Shown here piece by piece: positions 1 through 7,695 of a stretch of DNA of 7,695 nt. A program made the position numbers and the translations under genes. Within the stretch, counting starts at the first letter, position 1. The number at the start of each line of letters is the position of its first letter. Source of the DNA: an uncultured Propionivibrio sp. (GTDB lineage Bacteria; Pseudomonadota; Gammaproteobacteria; Burkholderiales; Rhodocyclaceae). The notes below the pieces were generated by a model. It was not told the origin of the DNA, did not search any database, and saw nothing but the letters and a program-made list of their open reading frames with translations. The DNA is taken from contig CALAIL010000046.1 in the NCBI GenBank assembly GCA_937923255.1, positions 1-7,695 on the forward strand, written 5' to 3'.

Positions 1-386
1 GGAAACCCGCGTAAACACTGGGCTGGCGGGCAGCCCCTCCGGAAACGCCCGTTTTACGCGGGGTTCGGGGCAGGTCGTCAGCGGCTGTATGGATCGGTGC
101 GAGCCTGCCGGCCGCAGCGGAGGGGAATGATCCGTCGGCCTACACTCCGCGTCTTTTGGGCGTTCCAGCCGAGTCGCTTCTGAATCCCTTGTCAATCGGG
201 CATTTGCCGACAGGCCGGGAACCCACGTAAATAGTGGGCTAGCGGATAGGCAAATCTGGGACGCGCGTAAATACTGGGCTTACAGACAGGCAATCCGGAA
301 ACCCGCGTAAACACTGGGCTGGCGGGCAGCCCCTCCGGAAACGCCCGTTTTACGCGGGGTTCGGGGCAGGCCGTCAACGGCTGTAT
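1..386. repeat. Repeat region: 90-bp block present twice plus ~40-bp tandem units
   Basis: Positions 1-90 and 297-386 are the same 90-bp block with only two substitutions (at 75/371 and 81/377), 296 bp apart. The second copy is preceded by related units. Units start at about 215, 256, 295 and 335, so the period is 41, 39 and 40 bp. The first three share a core of the form CGTAAA-A-TGGGCT. The fourth unit (335-374) is best read as the same unit inverted, because its GTTTTACGCGGGGT pairs with ACCCGCGTAAAC of the third. The third and fourth units can therefore fold into a long hairpin (arms about 301-312 and 347-360) with a small inner stem GGGCT/AGCCC (316-320 and 328-332). The first block has the same structure and is cut by the window edge, so the array probably continues to the left. 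I do not recognise the family. Positions 91-214 show no further clear repeat. Confidence 0.8.
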
Positions 387-775
387 CGGTTGTACGGCGA
401 GACGCGCCAATACACGCCGGTTATTTTTGGGGTGGGGCTTGGCGCTCGCTTTGGTGAGATGGCGGCGGATGGTTTTCGGGCATGCATGCTGTTCTGCGAG
501 TTTTGAGAGGCAGAGAAGGATTCTTTGCGTTCAAAGTTTTTAGCTCATGGGAGTCTTACAGCGTACGGGTTACAAAGATTTTCAGCATGAATTTTGCCCA
601 GCTCCCCGCTCGATTCGCGTTCTTCCGCTTCCTCAAAATGATGGATCGAGCAGCTGCCTGCCCGCCCTGAAACGGCCGCTATACGTGGAACAGAGAGGGG
701 CGTTGCCTATGAAGCGATAGGACGGAACAGGTGGCGGAAGGCGAAAAAATAGAGACAAAGGCCGGATGGGTAGAA
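387..775. other. Non-coding stretch with no recognisable gene
   Basis: No credible gene is visible between the repeat region and the end of dnaJ. The only plus-strand open frame of note (482-670, 62 codons) has no ribosome binding site, an unconvincing composition and no recognisable motif. I see no tRNA, rRNA or insertion-sequence gene. The stretch is locally less GC-rich (about 520-600) than its surroundings, which could mean decayed sequence, but nothing identifies a parent gene. Confidence 0.5.
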
Positions 776-815
776 GAAAAACGGCGGCGCAGGCTGTCAG
801 GCTGTCAGTCCGCCG
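776..815 (-). terminator. Probable intrinsic terminator of dnaJ
   Basis: Read on the minus strand, CGGCGG (815-810) pairs with CCGCCG (787-782) and is followed at once by five T (781-777). The hairpin starts inside the last codons of dnaJ, so stop codon and stem overlap. The loop is long (22 nt) and contains a tandem CTGACAGC duplication, so the stem is only moderately convincing. The position directly at the end of the cluster supports the call. Confidence 0.55.
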
Positions 816-1941
816 AGAAAAACTCCTTAACCCGGTCTATCCATGAGGAGGCACGCGGGTTGTGGCGATTCCCTTTTCCCTCTCCATGCGTGCTTTCTTC
901 GAGTTCGCGCAGTAGTTCCTTCTGGCGTTCGGTGAGATTGACCGGCGTTTCGAGGACGACATGGCAGAACAGGTCACCGGGAGCGTGGCTGCGTACGCCT
1001 TTGATGCCTTTTCCGCGCAGGCGGAAAGTTTTGCCTGACTGGGTTTCCGCCGGAATCTTGATTTTGGCGGCATTGTCCAGCGTCGGAATCTCGATTTCGC
1101 CGCCCAATGCCGCTGTGGCAAAACTGATGGGCATTTCACAGTGCAGGTCGTTGCCTTCGCGCTGGAAGACCGAATGGGGTTTGAGCTGAATCTGGACGTA
1201 GAGATCGCCGGGCGGGCCGCCATTGATGCCGTGTTCGCCTTCACCGGAAAGCCGGATGCGGTCGCCCTCATCGACCCCCGCGGGAATTTTGACCGACAGC
1301 GTTTTCTGCCGCTTGACGCGCCCCGCGCCGCGGCAGTCTGTGCAGGGATCGGAAATCATCTTGCCGGAACCGTGGCATTGCGGGCACGTTTGCTGGATCG
1401 AGAAAAAACCTTGCTGAATCCGCACCTGACCGTTGCCGTGGCAGGTCGTGCAGGTTGTCGGCTGCGTCCCCGGTTTGGCGCCTGTGCCTTTGCAGGTTTC
1501 GCAGGTTTCCATGGTGGGAATGCGAATTTTGGTCTCGGTGCCGAACGCGGCCTGTTCGAGCGTGACCTCGATGTTGTAGCGCAGGTCGGCGCCGCGATAG
1601 GCACTGGTGCGGCCGCCGCCGCGACCGCCGCCAAAGATTTCGTCGAAAATTCCACCAAAGGCATCGGCAAAACCGCCGGTGCCAAAGCCGCCGAAACCGC
1701 CCATCCCCGCCTGCGGGTCGACGCCGGCATGACCGAACTGGTCATAGGCGGCGCGTTTCTGTCTGTCCGAGAGCACTTCGTAGGCTTCCTTGGCTTCCTT
1801 GAAGTTGGCTTCGGCCTTGGGGTTGTCGGGGTTGCGATCCGGATGGTATTTCATGGCCAGCTTGCGGTAGGCCTTTTTCAGCTCATCGTCGGATGCATCG
1901 CGGTTGACGCCGAGCGTTTCGTAGTAGTCGCGCTTTGACAT
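805..1941 (-). CDS. dnaJ: Chaperone DnaJ (Hsp40)
   Basis: Cytoplasmic co-chaperone that binds unfolded polypeptides, hands them to DnaK and stimulates DnaK ATPase. The 378 residues show the full type I layout. A J domain covers about residues 5-69, with the HPD motif at 33-35. A Gly/Phe-rich linker covers about 78-110. The zinc-binding region has four CxxCxGxG repeats, with cysteine pairs at 147/150, 164/167, 186/189 and 200/203. The C-terminal substrate-binding domains follow, and length is normal for the family. The start [11 protein letters not shown] is the usual DnaJ beginning, although no strong Shine-Dalgarno sequence precedes it. It is the last gene of the grpE-dnaK-dnaJ cluster, 176 bp after dnaK. 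I see no sigma-32 promoter directly upstream, so it probably depends on read-through past the hairpin at 2067-2099 or on a promoter I cannot recognise. Confidence 0.97.
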   Translation of the reverse strand: MSKRDYYETLGVNRDASDDELKKAYRKLAMKYHPDRNPDNPKAEANFKEAKEAYEVLSDRQKRAAYDQFGHAGVDPQAGMGGFGGFGTGGFADAFGGIFDEIFGGGRGGGRTSAYRGADLRYNIEVTLEQAAFGTETKIRIPTMETCETCKGTGAKPGTQPTTCTTCHGNGQVRIQQGFFSIQQTCPQCHGSGKMISDPCTDCRGAGRVKRQKTLSVKIPAGVDEGDRIRLSGEGEHGINGGPPGDLYVQIQLKPHSVFQREGNDLHCEMPISFATAALGGEIEIPTLDNAAKIKIPAETQSGKTFRLRGKGIKGVRSHAPGDLFCHVVLETPVNLTERQKELLRELEESTHGEGKGNRHNPRASSWIDRVKEFFSAD

Positions 1942-2066
1942 TGCTGGTGACTGCGTAAATAAAAATAATTTCCCCGAATCCGGTGCCTACGCGTGATTCA
2001 CGATCATCGTTTCATCGATCATTTTGCTGCGTACCCCCGTCGGGCAGGGCAAAGATGCACAAAAGC
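1942..2066 (-). other. dnaK-dnaJ spacer, part nearest dnaJ
   Basis: Short gap holding a perfect 5-bp palindrome CGTGA-T-TCACG (1992-2002) and a direct repeat of CGATCAT (2001-2007 and 2016-2022). An AT-rich patch lies at 1957-1971, just before dnaJ. I could not find a good sigma-32 or sigma-70 promoter here. The repeats could be protein-binding sites, but this is not supported by anything beyond the sequence. Confidence 0.3.
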
Positions 2067-2099
2067 AAAAGGCGGAGCGAATGTTTCGCCCCACCTTTT
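2067..2099 (-). terminator. Strand-specific hairpin after dnaK (terminator or attenuator)
   Basis: The minus-strand transcript can form a 15-bp stem with a 3-nt loop (ACA). Thirteen pairs are Watson-Crick and two are G-U wobbles. The stem starts with AAAA, ends with TTTT and is followed by GCTTTTG, which is the usual make-up of an intrinsic terminator. It lies 18 bp after the dnaK stop. On the opposite strand the two wobbles become A-C mismatches, so the fold favours the grpE-dnaK transcript. It would end or reduce transcription before dnaJ. Confidence 0.75.
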
Positions 2100-2117
2100 A
2101 GCTGCCGCGTTGTGATC

Positions 2118-4052
<1,935 letters not shown>

Positions 4053-4059
4053 ATCTCTA

Positions 4060-4065
4060 TCCTTT
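4060..4065 (-). promoter_or_regulatory. Ribosome binding site deciding the dnaK start
   Basis: AAAGGA on the minus strand, 7 nt before the ATG at 4052. It supports this start over the in-frame ATG at 4076. Confidence 0.7.
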
Positions 4066-4129
4066 ACAAAACGCAATGAAATCCAGATGAAGTCTGAAGA
4101 ATGTCCGGAGAAACGCCGGGTCGTTGCCT

Positions 4130-4157
4130 ATATGCGGTTTAGTGCGGCTTTTTCAAG
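4130..4157 (-). promoter_or_regulatory. Sigma-32 (RpoH) type heat-shock promoter of dnaK
   Basis: On the minus strand, CTTGAAA (4157-4151) is a perfect -35 match to the known RpoH consensus. After 13 bp comes CCGCATAT (4137-4130), matching CCCCATNT in seven of eight positions (counting the N). It lies 12 bp beyond the grpE stop codon and would give a dnaK leader of roughly 70 nt. It would allow dnaK to be transcribed without grpE. Confidence 0.8.
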
Positions 4158-4169
4158 CTTTCCGGTCAT

Positions 4170-4772
4170 TTAAGCCTGAGCCACAGTGACGAGCGCGGGG
4201 CGCAGCACGCGATCGGCGAGCAGATAACCCTTTTGCAGCACATTGACGACCGTATTCGGTTCCTGATCCGACTCGATCATGCTGATGGCCTGATGAAAGT
4301 GCGGATCGAATTTCTCGCCCACCGGGTTGATTTCGCGGAGCTGGGATTTTTCAAACGCCGCGATGAGCTGTTTTAGCGTCAGTTCGGTCCCGGCGCGCAG
4401 ACTGTCTACGCTCGGGTTTTCGGCAGCCAGTCCGGCTTCCAAGCTATCCTTGACGACAATCAGCTCTTTGGCAAATCTTTCAATGGCAAATTTGGAGGCT
4501 TTGGCAATGTCTTCCTGTGCGCGGCGGCGAACGTTTTCTGTCTCCGCCTTGGCGCGCAGCCAGGCATCGTGATGTTCAGCCGCCTTTTCCTCGGCCTGAC
4601 GCAGTTGCGCCGCCAGTGCATCTTCCGTCGGCGTTTGTGCTTCTTCCGTTGGTGGCACGCCTGCCGTAGCGGCGGCTTCTTCCGCCGCTACGTCGGGCGG
4701 AGCGGAAGGCGTTTGCGCGTCGGATGCGGCGGCCTCGTGGCCGTGGTGATGTTTGTGAGGGTGGTTTCGCAT
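4170..4772 (-). CDS. grpE: Nucleotide exchange factor GrpE
   Basis: Cytoplasmic co-chaperone that releases ADP from DnaK so the folding cycle can restart; it also acts as a thermosensor in known cases. The 200 residues show a low-complexity Ala/Pro/Glu-rich N-terminus (about 13-50), a long helical, charged segment (about 51-112) that would form the dimer coiled coil, and a C-terminal beta domain. The family signature [19 protein letters not shown] lies at 175-193. The start at 4772 is preceded by GGAGA nine nt upstream. The first 12 residues are unusually histidine-rich (six His in HPHKHHHGH, residues 4-12). It is the first gene of the chaperone cluster, with a sigma-32-type promoter just upstream. 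The next gene, dnaK, begins 117 bp after it. Confidence 0.96.
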   Translation of the reverse strand: MRNHPHKHHHGHEAAASDAQTPSAPPDVAAEEAAATAGVPPTEEAQTPTEDALAAQLRQAEEKAAEHHDAWLRAKAETENVRRRAQEDIAKASKFAIERFAKELIVVKDSLEAGLAAENPSVDSLRAGTELTLKQLIAAFEKSQLREINPVGEKFDPHFHQAISMIESDQEPNTVVNVLQKGYLLADRVLRPALVTVAQA

Positions 4773-4998
4773 AATGAAATTTCTCCGGAATTTTCCTTCC
4801 AGCTGGGGGCGCTGTCCGGTTTTTCAAGGGGTAGGAAAAATTTTTGAGGCAATGCGGCCGCAGTGATTGAGCAGCGCATTGGGCAAGTGTAGCGGAGCAT
4901 CGACCGTGCGGGGCATTTGTGGCATTTCTTTGATGGCCTAGGTAATATGATGGCTGAAAAAATTCACTTGGCGCAATAGCTGCCGTGATGACGCGATA
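4773..4998. other. Divergent promoter region between grpE and the kinase gene
   Basis: The 226-bp gap serves both directions. The grpE side holds the sigma-32-type promoter given separately. On the kinase side the best -10 candidate is TATGAT at 4946-4951 (five of six matches to TATAAT), but no acceptable -35 lies at normal distance. No CIRCE operator (TTAGCACTC-N9-GAGTGCTAA) is present, so HrcA control is unlikely. Confidence 0.45.
4801..4828 (-). promoter_or_regulatory. Sigma-32 (RpoH) type heat-shock promoter of grpE
   Basis: On the minus strand, CTTGAAA (4828-4822) is followed after 13 bp by CCCCAGCT (4808-4801), which matches CCCCATNT in seven of eight positions (counting the N). The spacer has the same length as in the dnaK promoter. 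Transcription would start about 20 nt before the grpE ATG, which fits a short leader. Confidence 0.8.
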
Positions 4999-6336
4999 AT
5001 GGAAAAAATCGGCAAATACGAAATCATTCGTCGCTTGGGCAAGGGGGCGACGGCGGTTGTATACCTCGCGCGTGACCCGAAACTGGAGCGCGAGGTGGCG
5101 ATCAAGCTGATCCGTTTCGAGGGCGACAATGAGGCGGTATCGCGCCGTCTGCGCAAGCTGTTTCAGACGGAAAATTCGATCGGACGCCGGCTCAATCATC
5201 CGAATATCGTCAAAGTCTACGATGCGCATATTGAGGAGGACTACGCCTATCTGGTCATGGAGCCGGTCTATGGCGAATCGGTCGAGCGCTTTTGCGCCAT
5301 CAATCAGCTCCTGCCGATGCATCGCGCCATAGAAATCATCTTTAAATGCTGTCTGGCGCTGGATCACGCATTCCGGCAGGGCGTTGTGCACCGCGACATC
5401 AAACCGGCCAATATCCTGATCGATCAGGATGGCAATCCCAAGATTACCGATTTTGGCCTGGCGCTTAATTTGAACAAGGATCGCAACAAGGATTCGACCT
5501 TCGTCATGGGGGTTGGATCGCCGTCTTACATGTCGCCGGAGCAGATCAAGAATTACCCGCTCAACCAGAAGACGGACCTCTATTCGCTGGGCGTCGTGCT
5601 TTTTCAGTTGCTGACTGGCCGCCTGCCGTTTCGTGCAAACAATGCCGGCGCGCTGGTTTATAAGATCGTCAATACGGATCCGCCTTCCGTCTGTGCGCTC
5701 AACCCCAACCTGCCGGAAAAACTCGATCCGATCCTGCGCAAGGCGCTGGAAAAGGATCTCTACAATCGTTACCGCAACGGCGCCGAATTTGCCAAAGATC
5801 TGTCGGCGGTGCGTTACAAGATTTTCGATGAGAACGATACCGAGCTCGATCTCTCCCGCTTCGGACAGCTGCGCCGGCTGGCTTTTTTCACCGAATTTGA
5901 GGATATTGAGATTTGGGAAGTGCTGCGCATCAGCGTCTGGCGCGACTTGGCTGAGAGGGTGACGCTGATCCACGAAGGAGAGCAAAGCCGTCTGTTCGGC
6001 ATCATCATTGATGGACAGGTGGAAATTTCCATCGAGGGCAAAGCAATCTGTCGGGCGGGCGCGGGCGAGGTGATCGGCGAAATGGCGTTTTTGCACCCGC
6101 GCGACAGCACGCGCTGGGCGACGGTGACGACACTGGCGCCGACGCTGTTTCTGGAAATCAACAGCGCAGCGCTCGAGCTGAGTTCCGAAGAGGTGCTGGC
6201 GCGCTTCCGCGATGTGCTCATTGCCAAGGTGCTCGATCGCCTGCGCACGGCCAATACGGCGCTTGCCCAGTATGGACAGCCCGCCGTCAAGGGCAAGCAG
6301 AATTTTTGCGTTGATCTCGAACTGGCGCCGCTCTAG
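4999..6336 (+). CDS. Ser/Thr protein kinase with C-terminal cyclic-nucleotide-binding-type domain
   Basis: Predicted soluble Hanks-type kinase of 445 residues that phosphorylates Ser or Thr in unknown targets. The catalytic domain (about 7-272) has all key elements: glycine loop LGKGATAVV (13-21), VAIK with Lys36, probable helix-C Glu58, HRDIKPAN (131-138, catalytic Asp133), DFG (151-153), activation-segment end SPSYMSPE (174-181) and TDLYSLGVVL (192-201). A C-terminal segment (about 295-405) looks like a cAMP-receptor-type domain: IDGQVEI (337-343), then GEVIGEMAFL (356-365) with Glu361, and STRWATV (370-376) with Arg372. These match the ribose- and phosphate-contacting Glu and Arg of the phosphate-binding cassette. 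No transmembrane or PASTA segment is visible, unlike PknB-type kinases. The inference is that a nucleotide or other ligand controls the kinase. The ATG at 4999 has no clear Shine-Dalgarno sequence, but the kinase domain begins at residue 7, so an upstream start is unlikely. The gene is divergent from grpE; no partner phosphatase is visible. Confidence 0.9.
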   Translation: MEKIGKYEIIRRLGKGATAVVYLARDPKLEREVAIKLIRFEGDNEAVSRRLRKLFQTENSIGRRLNHPNIVKVYDAHIEEDYAYLVMEPVYGESVERFCAINQLLPMHRAIEIIFKCCLALDHAFRQGVVHRDIKPANILIDQDGNPKITDFGLALNLNKDRNKDSTFVMGVGSPSYMSPEQIKNYPLNQKTDLYSLGVVLFQLLTGRLPFRANNAGALVYKIVNTDPPSVCALNPNLPEKLDPILRKALEKDLYNRYRNGAEFAKDLSAVRYKIFDENDTELDLSRFGQLRRLAFFTEFEDIEIWEVLRISVWRDLAERVTLIHEGEQSRLFGIIIDGQVEISIEGKAICRAGAGEVIGEMAFLHPRDSTRWATVTTLAPTLFLEINSAALELSSEEVLARFRDVLIAKVLDRLRTANTALAQYGQPAVKGKQNFCVDLELAPL

Positions 6337-6747
6337 CGGCGCGTGCGCTTGCCAGCCTTGCCGCACATGCCCGCAGCCGATGGCGCTTGTGGCCGTGACG
6401 GCAAAATGGCGGGCAGCCGGTGTTTAGCGCAGCGGCCCATGTCTTTCACGGCATGCCTTTCACATCCTTTCGCATCAGCCTGCTGTCCACACCGGGGATG
6501 CCGGATTGTTGGCCGGCCATCGTCGGTAAAATTGATGTGCCATCAATCGGACACATTTTGATGGCAATCATGGCAAAGCGGCGGGTTGCCGACTGAAAGA
6601 CCGTACAGGGCAGATACAATGCGATGAATCCGGCCGGGCGAGTCAATGCCGCCGGAGAAGAACGCATCGGAACGCGCCGGGAAAGCCCGGCCCGTTCATC
6701 AACGATAAAAACAGGAAACAAGAAACAAGAAAGATTTTTCCGCCGCC
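6337..6747. other. Intergenic region with inverted repeats, no gene
   Basis: This 411-bp gap separates the kinase and the transporter. Open frames here lack ribosome binding sites and family features. It contains the inverted-repeat cluster at 6531-6566 (separate entry) and a 6-bp hairpin GCCGGG-AAAG-CCCGGC (6676-6691). TTGTTG (6506-6511) and TAAAAT (6527-6532) form a possible but weak sigma-70 promoter with a short 15-bp spacer. TACAAT at 6615-6620 is another -10 candidate without a good -35. I find no convincing terminator for the kinase gene. Confidence 0.45.
6531..6566 (+). repeat. Overlapping inverted repeats, possible operator or switch
   Basis: ATTGATG (6531-6537) pairs perfectly with CATCAAT (6541-6547) around a 3-nt loop. 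The second arm also takes part in another perfect pair: TGCCATCAA (6538-6546) with TTGATGGCA (6558-6566), spaced by 11 nt. The two pairings exclude each other in RNA. As DNA, the arms could be half-sites for a dimeric regulator, and they overlap the predicted start point of the weak promoter at 6506-6532. Function is unknown. Confidence 0.55.
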
Positions 6748-7599
6748 ATGATGTATTCCCTGCTTGCCATTGTGATCTGGGCCAGTTCCTTTGTCGCGGG
6801 CAAATATTCCTATACCGTCGCCGACCCCGTACTGACGGTGCAGTTTCGTCTGGTGGTTGCAGCGCTGATCGTTGCGCCCACCTTTGGCGAATGTTATCGC
6901 GCCGTTCCCGTGCATTTACGCAGGCGTCTGTGGCTGCTGGCGTTCATGAATTTTCCGTTGGTGTACCTCTTGCAGTTCATCGGCCTAAATTACACTTCGG
7001 CCGCCAGCGCGGCGACAATCATCGGCGCCGAGCCGGTGCTGTCGACGCTGATCGGTTATCTCTTTTTCAAACAACGCACGCATCTGCTGAACTGGCTGAG
7101 CGCCGTGGCAGCCTTTGCCGGCATCGGGCTGATCGTTCTGGGCGGTGAACGCGGCGGTGAAATCAGCCTGTTTGGCAGCCTGCTGGTTCTCGGCGCGGGG
7201 ATTAGTTTTGTCTTCTGCCTGTATCTGGGGCGGGATATCATGCAAAGCATTTCCGCCAAGACCTATACCGTGACGACCCTGGTACTGGGGGCGTTGTTCT
7301 GTCTGCCCTTTACTTTTCTGCTGACGCAAAACTGGCATATCACGCCCAATCCCGGCGGGGTCTTCGCCCTGTTTTATCTCGCCATTGCCTGTAGCTGGCT
7401 GGCGATCCTTTTATGGAATAAAGGATTGCGGGCGATTCCTGCCAGCGTGTCCGGTATTCTGATTGCCCTGGAGCCAGTACTGGGCGTGCTGTTTGCCATT
7501 GTGATCCTGGGGGAAAGCCCGTCGTCGATAACGGCCTGCGGCATGCTGCTGACGATGACCGCTACTGCCGTATGCGTGTGGTACGGGCAAAGGCGATAG
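6748..7599 (+). CDS. EamA/DMT-family membrane transporter
   Basis: Predicted inner-membrane carrier of the drug/metabolite transporter superfamily, which includes exporters of amino acids and other metabolites; the substrate cannot be told from sequence. The 283 residues contain about ten hydrophobic segments (roughly 4-18, 27-46, 60-78, 84-106, 114-131, 140-160, 172-193, 204-223, 232-252 and 258-278). The two-fold internal repeat of the family is visible: EPVLSTLIGYLFFKQ (95-109) corresponds to EPVLGVLFAIVILGE (242-256). The early WASSFVAGK (11-19) is also typical. The start is uncertain between adjacent ATG codons at 6748 and 6751, as only a purine-rich AAGAAAG lies 14 nt upstream; an in-frame stop at 6706 excludes a much longer N-terminus. 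It stands alone on the plus strand. Its TAG stop lies within the left end of the Correia-like element. Confidence 0.9.
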   Translation: MMYSLLAIVIWASSFVAGKYSYTVADPVLTVQFRLVVAALIVAPTFGECYRAVPVHLRRRLWLLAFMNFPLVYLLQFIGLNYTSAASAATIIGAEPVLSTLIGYLFFKQRTHLLNWLSAVAAFAGIGLIVLGGERGGEISLFGSLLVLGAGISFVFCLYLGRDIMQSISAKTYTVTTLVLGALFCLPFTFLLTQNWHITPNPGGVFALFYLAIACSWLAILLWNKGLRAIPASVSGILIALEPVLGVLFAIVILGESPSSITACGMLLTMTATAVCVWYGQRR

Positions 7600-7691
7600 T
7601 GGCTTCCTTTGCCAACATACGGCGTTGGCTTCGCCTTGCCGTACTGTCAGCGGCTCGCCGCCTTGTCTTTTGGCAAAGTTAAGCCGCTATA
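7595..7691. mobile_element. Correia-like (CREE-type) miniature inverted-repeat element
   Basis: The two ends are inverted repeats. The left end (7595-7615) and the reverse complement of the right end (7691-7670) agree at 18 of 22 aligned positions, including nine perfect inner pairs CTTTGCCAA/TTGGCAAAG (7607-7615 and 7670-7678). Inside are two hairpins: TACGGC/GCCGTA (7618-7623 and 7638-7643) and GCGG/CCGC (7650-7653 and 7658-7661). The interior order TACGGCGTTG, CGCCTTGCCGTACT, GCGGCT, GCCTTGTC and the end CCGCTATA closely follow the Correia repeat-enclosed element of Neisseria as I remember it. Those elements are non-autonomous, insert at TA and can carry promoters or be cut by RNase III. 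The assignment needs an alignment. Transcripts of the EamA gene would end in this folded structure. Confidence 0.7.
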
Positions 7692-7695
7692 TATT

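Noticed and set aside
215..374. Possible CRISPR array
   Set aside because: Units are ~40 bp with variation throughout, no constant repeat and unique-spacer alternation, one unit is inverted, and no cas genes are visible.
192..410. 72-codon minus-strand frame with repeating residues across the repeat region
   Set aside because: The repetition comes from the DNA repeats, whose 39-41 bp spacing does not preserve frame. No ribosome binding site or family match.
482..670. 62-codon plus-strand frame in the left intergenic region
   Set aside because: No Shine-Dalgarno sequence, no motif and no gene context.
682..690. GCCGCTATA, similar to the right end of the Correia-like element
   Set aside because: No partner inverted repeat or internal core nearby, so a short chance match.
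5162..5171. TTCAGACGGA, nine of ten bases of the Neisseria DNA uptake sequence (reverse orientation)
   Set aside because: Only one imperfect copy, inside kinase codons; chance is sufficient.
4576..6366. Very long minus-strand open frame (596 codons) opposite the kinase and the start of grpE
   Set aside because: It is antisense to clear family members with intact motifs, its translation resembles no family, and long antisense frames are common in GC-rich coding DNA.

Overview
The window looks like chromosomal DNA of a GC-rich proteobacterium, most probably a betaproteobacterium. The evidence is the contiguous grpE-dnaK-dnaJ order, a DnaK with beta-type features (for example the C-terminal VVDAEYTEV stretch), and heat-shock promoters of sigma-32 type with no CIRCE operator. 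This placement rests on remembered family sequences, not on a search.

Layout. Positions 1-804 hold no credible gene. The first ~390 bases are a repeat region: a 90-bp block occurs twice, 296 bp apart, and is built from ~40-bp units that end in an inverted unit. On the minus strand, 4772 down to 805, lies the heat-shock chaperone cluster grpE-dnaK-dnaJ. Each of grpE and dnaK is preceded by a very good match to a sigma-32 promoter, both with a 13-bp spacer. A strong hairpin that pairs fully only in the minus-strand transcript sits between dnaK and dnaJ, and a probable terminator overlaps the dnaJ stop. Divergent from grpE, on the plus strand, is a 445-aa protein with an N-terminal Ser/Thr kinase domain and a C-terminal cyclic-nucleotide-binding-type domain. 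A ~410-bp gap with nested inverted repeats follows, then a 283-aa EamA/DMT-family transporter. The window ends in a ~97-bp inverted-repeat element that closely resembles the Correia elements (CREE) of Neisseria. Its left end overlaps the stop codon of the transporter gene.

How the genes work together. GrpE, DnaK and DnaJ form one ATP-driven folding machine: DnaJ delivers substrates and stimulates ATP hydrolysis, and GrpE exchanges the nucleotide. The promoter and hairpin arrangement suggests DnaK can be made in excess of DnaJ. The kinase and the transporter have no demonstrable functional link to the chaperones. The least ordinary parts of the window are the repeat region at the left edge, the Correia-like element at the right edge, and the kinase-cNMP-domain fusion.
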